From contig JAFGEW010000079.1 of the NCBI GenBank assembly GCA_016931415.1, positions 1 to 53,071 of the forward strand: DNA of 53,071 bases, read 5' to 3'. Source of the stretch: Verrucomicrobiota bacterium. GTDB lineage: Bacteria; Auribacterota; JABMQX01; JAFGEW01. This document shows, one piece after another, positions 50,130-53,071 of this stretch. Both the position numbers and the translations under genes were made by a program. The notes under the pieces are model-generated. The model did not search any database, was not told where the DNA came from, and worked only from the letters and a program-made list of their open reading frames with translations. Positions within the stretch are counted from its first letter, which is position 1. Every line of letters begins with the position of its first letter.

Positions 50130-51146
50130 CTACACGACCAGTGTGATGGCGGCGGCGCTGAAGCCGGCGGCGCCGCCGACGAGGAGAACCTTGCTGCCGG
50201 GGCCGATGCGGCCGGCGTCGAGGGCCTCGCCGAAGGCGATGGGGACCGAGGCGGCGGCGCAGTTGCCGTAGCGGTCCACGGTGGTGCTCACGCGCTCGGG
50301 CGGGAAGCCGAGGATGCGGCAGAGCTCCGAGGTAATGGTCGTGCTGACCTGGTGCGGGGCAATGAGGTCAACGTCGTCGAGCGTCCAGCCCGTTTTCGCA
50401 AGCACCTCGTGGATGACGCGCGGCAGGTGCTCGACGGCGAGCGCGTTGAGCGGCGCGGGGTCGCTGGTGAAATAAGTGTCGGGCTCGCAGTGGCGGGGTG
50501 AGATCGAGCCGCCCGAACGAACGACGCACAGCTCCCAGTGCTGGCCCTCCGAGTAGAAGACGCTTTCGAGCAGGCCGCGGCCATCGTTGCGTGCCGGCTC
50601 GAGCACCCAGGCGCCGCCGCCGTCACCGAGGGTGAGAGCGGCAAAACCGGTACCGAGTTCAGCCTTGTCCTTGATGTCCCAGTTGATGACCGAGCTGAGC
50701 AGTTCGCCGGTGCACACGAGCACGCAGCGGGCGCGGCCGGTGGCGATCTGCGCATCGGCCACGTCGAGGGCGCTGAGGAAGCTGTTGCAGGCGTTGGCGA
50801 TGTCGAGCACGTGCGCATTGCGCGCGCCGAGCTTGGTTTGGACGATGTTGGCCGTGGCCGGCTCGGTCAGATCGCGCGAGCAGGCGGCGAAGATGAGCAG
50901 GTCGACGTCGTCGGGCCGGCGCCCGGCGTGTTCGAGCGCCTGGCACGCGGCGTTGACGGCCATGTCGGACGCGTTGGCCCCCGGCGGGGCGTGACGGCGC
51001 TCGCGCACGCCGGTGAGCGACTCGACCATCCGGCCCACGCCGTTGCGCTCGAGGGCAAGCCGGCGGTCGACGTCGGCCGTGGTCACCACGGTTTCGGGCA
51101 CGTAGTGGCCGGTGCCGGCAATCAAGGTGGCCGGACAAGTGGGCAT
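50130..51146 (-). CDS. 3-oxoacyl-ACP synthase III-like (FabH-type) thiolase-fold enzyme
   Basis: The protein has 338 residues from ATG 51146 (GAGAGG upstream). The full triad is present: C120 (DIANACNSFLSAL), H265 (LIAPHQVS) and N295 (YGNCAAASVPIA). GTGFAALTLGDGGGAWVLE is the usual glycine-rich part. FabH condenses acyl-CoA with malonyl-ACP to start fatty acid synthesis; relatives make long-chain ketones, quinolones or polyketides. There are no other fatty-acid genes nearby, so the role may be specialised. It has the same direction as the phosphodiesterase gene upstream, with a 24-base gap. Confidence 0.9.
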   Translation of the reverse strand: MPTCPATLIAGTGHYVPETVVTTADVDRRLALERNGVGRMVESLTGVRERRHAPPGANASDMAVNAACQALEHAGRRPDDVDLLIFAACSRDLTEPATANIVQTKLGARNAHVLDIANACNSFLSALDVADAQIATGRARCVLVCTGELLSSVINWDIKDKAELGTGFAALTLGDGGGAWVLEPARNDGRGLLESVFYSEGQHWELCVVRSGGSISPRHCEPDTYFTSDPAPLNALAVEHLPRVIHEVLAKTGWTLDDVDLIAPHQVSTTITSELCRILGFPPERVSTTVDRYGNCAAASVPIAFGEALDAGRIGPGSKVLLVGGAAGFSAAAITLVV

Positions 51147-51170
51147 GAGAATCCTCTCTGTTGATGCGGG

Positions 51171-52868
51171 CTAGATATACCCCAAGCTGCGGAGCCGGTC
51201 GATCATCTCATTCCGCTCGGTCTGCGTCAACCCGTCCGCCGCGGCAAAGTATGGCGCGGCCGGCTCACAGGTGCCGACCTCCGAGGCGGCGCCATCGAGC
51301 ATATCGAGCAGCGGCCGCCCGTCCATATCGGTGGGCACGGCACAGCCGAGCAGATGCAGGAGCGTGGGCGCGACGTCGACAATGCGGGCGCCGCGGGCAA
51401 CGTGCCCGGCCCGCACGTGCGGGCCGTGGGCGATCAGTACGCCGTCCATGCGGTGGTTGCCGGGCCAGATGCGCGCCGGCTGCACGACCCGGTTACCGAT
51501 GAAGTCGAACAGGTTTGTCGGCAGATACCCCGCCTCGAGCGGCAGGAACAGCACGTCAGGTGCGGCGCTCGTCCCATCGGAGCCATAGAGCTCCTCGCCC
51601 GTGTGGATCGAGTCCGCCCCGGGGCCGATGCCGCGGCGGGCGACGAGCGCGCCGAGCCGCTCGACCACGCGAGCACGCACGGCCTCGTACTCGGCGCCCG
51701 GCTCGACGCAGCCCGAGGTTTCGCGTCCGCGCACGTTGATCCTGATCGCGCCGATGCTGAGCCCCGGCGGCGAGTAGGCCGTCGTGCGCGGCCAATCCAC
51801 ATCGCGGAACGAGAGCACGACGCGCCGGCTGCTGGACTGGGCCTTTCGCACGAGCTCGGCGGGCGCCTCATTCTCGCCGGGCGTCCGGCGCAGATGATTG
51901 ACGAGTACGCGCAACGTCGTCAACGCGGACGCGGTCAGCCCGCAGCGCCACGTGAGCCGCCGAAGCCAGGTGACCGGCCGCCGCTTGAAATGGATGAAGC
52001 CCTCGCGCGCCAGCCACCAGTTGAGGTCGATGACGTGTGTCACGGGCCCGAAACCGTGGTCGGAGACGACGAGCGTGGTGGTGTCCCCCCCGAGCGCGCG
52101 CCGGAGCGCTCCGATGCGCGCGTCAAGTCGGCGGAAGTAGCCGAGGATGGGTTCGCGCACGCGCGCGGCGAGCCGATGCTTGGAGCGCGGGTGGGTCTCG
52201 TCGAGAAGGTTCCACAGCTCGTGCTGGATGCGGTCGGTGCCCCAGATGTGGAGCATGACGAGGCGTGCATCGAAGCGCTCAGCGAGCCACTCGGCCGCGC
52301 GGAACTTGTACTGCGCCTCGTGCTCGAGCACGCGGAGGAAGCGCTCGACGCTGCCCACGCTCAGGTTGGCCGAGAACACGGGCGCGTCGAGATAGAGCGG
52401 GTACGGGCCAAAACGGGCCTCCATCTCATCGATGATCTCGCGGGGCTGGGCGAAGTCGCGCCGGCCCGGCGGGGTCATGAAGCAACTGACAAGCGCGCCC
52501 GGCACCGGCGTGGGCGGGTACGTCATCGGCACGCCGAGCACGACGGACCGCACGTCGAAACGGCGCAGGTAGTCCCAGAGCGTGGCGCCCTGGACGTCGC
52601 TCGCGCTGACGGGACACAAGCGATCACTGTCCGTGTCGGGATGCGCGAAGCCGAAGACACCGTGGCGGCCGGGATGCTTGCCCGTGGCGAACGAAGCCCA
52701 CGCCGGCGGCGTGAGCGGCGGCACCACCGAGCGCAGCGGCCCCTGCGTGCCTTCGCGCGCGAGGCAGGCCAGCTCAGGCAGTTCGCCCGCATCCATCCAC
52801 GGACGCAGCAGCCGGAAATCCGCCCCGTCGAGGGCGACGACAAGGATCCGGGATCGCGCGTCCGTCAC
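51171..52868 (-). CDS. Type I phosphodiesterase/alkaline phosphatase-fold protein
   Basis: The protein has 565 residues if started at GTG 52868 (GGAG eight bases upstream); an ATG at 52907 gives 578. The metal-binding fold of the nucleotide pyrophosphatase/phosphodiesterase family is clear: ILVVALDGADFRLL with Asp14, the nucleophile region PPLTPPAWASFATGKHPGRH, a DR-x-x-HE element in TDRIQHELWNLLDETHP, TLVVSDHGFGPVTHVIDLNW with Asp and His, and the terminal GAHPxVRAGHV-type segment with a metal His. It ends MIDRLRSLGYI, common in these proteins. No signal peptide is evident. The substrate (phosphoester of a nucleotide, lipid or sugar) is unknown. Confidence 0.88.
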   Translation of the reverse strand: MTDARSRILVVALDGADFRLLRPWMDAGELPELACLAREGTQGPLRSVVPPLTPPAWASFATGKHPGRHGVFGFAHPDTDSDRLCPVSASDVQGATLWDYLRRFDVRSVVLGVPMTYPPTPVPGALVSCFMTPPGRRDFAQPREIIDEMEARFGPYPLYLDAPVFSANLSVGSVERFLRVLEHEAQYKFRAAEWLAERFDARLVMLHIWGTDRIQHELWNLLDETHPRSKHRLAARVREPILGYFRRLDARIGALRRALGGDTTTLVVSDHGFGPVTHVIDLNWWLAREGFIHFKRRPVTWLRRLTWRCGLTASALTTLRVLVNHLRRTPGENEAPAELVRKAQSSSRRVVLSFRDVDWPRTTAYSPPGLSIGAIRINVRGRETSGCVEPGAEYEAVRARVVERLGALVARRGIGPGADSIHTGEELYGSDGTSAAPDVLFLPLEAGYLPTNLFDFIGNRVVQPARIWPGNHRMDGVLIAHGPHVRAGHVARGARIVDVAPTLLHLLGCAVPTDMDGRPLLDMLDGAASEVGTCEPAAPYFAAADGLTQTERNEMIDRLRSLGYI

Positions 52869-52951
52869 AGTGTCACTCCACCGAGGTGATCGTCTCGGTG
52901 CGACCATAGCGGAAGACGGGCCAATCTACACATCGAAAAGACGAACCGAGT

Positions 52952-53071
52952 TCACCGCGTGATCGGAACCGGCCGGTGCGTCCGCCCCGACTCGTAGGCG
53001 GCCAGCGTCACGCGCAGCGCCTCGAGCCCGTCGCGGCCCGAGATGAGCGGCTCGCTGTCCCGGGTTATGCA
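52952..53071 (-). CDS. C-terminal end of a Gfo/Idh/MocA family oxidoreductase (partial)
   Basis: Only 39 codons before the TGA at 52954-52952 are visible. The segment EPLISGRDGLEALRVTLAAY, then ESGRTHRPVPITR, is the characteristic C-terminus of Gfo/Idh/MocA NAD(P)-dependent sugar oxidoreductases, where a Gly-x-(D/E)-(G/A) turn precedes the last helix. The body of the gene lies beyond the window. It is on the same strand as the phosphodiesterase gene, 83 bases upstream of its start. Confidence 0.7.
   Translation of the reverse strand, partial: CITRDSEPLISGRDGLEALRVTLAAYESGRTHRPVPITR

Overview
The window is GC-rich bacterial DNA with strong G/C preference at third codon positions and dense, mostly operon-like gene packing. 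An LptD-like outer-membrane LPS assembly protein, two UDP-sugar dehydrogenases, lipoproteins and large secreted proteins point to a diderm (Gram-negative) bacterium. The mix of genes (corrinoid methyl-transfer enzymes, FGGY sugar kinase with a histone-like tail, COQ7-like and VIT-type proteins, many dispersed palindromic intergenic repeats) would suit an uncultured member of the PVC/Planctomycetes or Hydrogenedentes-type lineages, but this is a guess from gene style; no rRNA or other marker settles it. I see no tRNA, rRNA, CRISPR array, insertion sequence, integrase or phage gene.

Layout. 1-5.3 kb (minus strand): MutS2 (cut by the window edge), RqcH/NFACT, YacG and two membrane proteins. 5.6-12.6 kb (plus): a UbiD decarboxylase, a one-carbon module (corrinoid protein, methyltetrahydrofolate-type methyltransferase, RACo-like corrinoid activator), a ferritin-VIT fusion and a small membrane protein. 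12.6-15.8 kb (minus): a lipoprotein and two tandem paralogous amidohydrolase-superfamily enzymes. 16.1-17.9 kb (plus): a small membrane protein coupled to NAD synthetase. 18.2-31.9 kb (minus): SpoIID-domain protein and QueH, an FMN-type oxidase-fold protein, yebC-ruvC-ruvA-ruvB, an EF-G-like GTPase, a Roadblock protein, a COQ7-like di-iron protein, an AraB-type kinase with a Lys/Ala-rich tail, and a large secreted protein. 32.2-41.8 kb (plus): GlcD, a TPR lipoprotein, SerRS, LptD, a strong terminator, then two UDP-sugar dehydrogenases.

42.1-49.9 kb is a self-contained catabolic cluster: GntR regulator, HpcH/HpaI aldolase, zinc dehydrogenase, xylose-isomerase-like TIM-barrel protein and transketolase on the minus strand, with a divergent D-2-hydroxyacid dehydrogenase and a cyclase-family hydrolase. 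The divergent region has two good sigma-70-type promoters, and a perfect palindrome covers the -10 of the gntR promoter. The gene set suggests dehydrogenation, isomerisation and aldol or ketol cleavage of a sugar or sugar acid whose identity cannot be read from sequence. 50.1-53.1 kb (minus) holds a FabH-like ketosynthase, a type I phosphodiesterase/alkaline-phosphatase-fold protein and the tail of a Gfo/Idh/MocA oxidoreductase.

The most unusual features are (i) several families of imperfect palindromic repeats placed between genes, two of which abut stop codons and one of which sits inside the yebC-ruvC operon; (ii) an AraB-type kinase with a C-terminal histone-H1-like tail, preceded by three tandem 18-bp hairpin repeats; (iii) a corrinoid methyl-transfer operon without a substrate methyltransferase but next to a UbiD decarboxylase; and (iv) the uncharacterised sugar or sugar-acid cluster.
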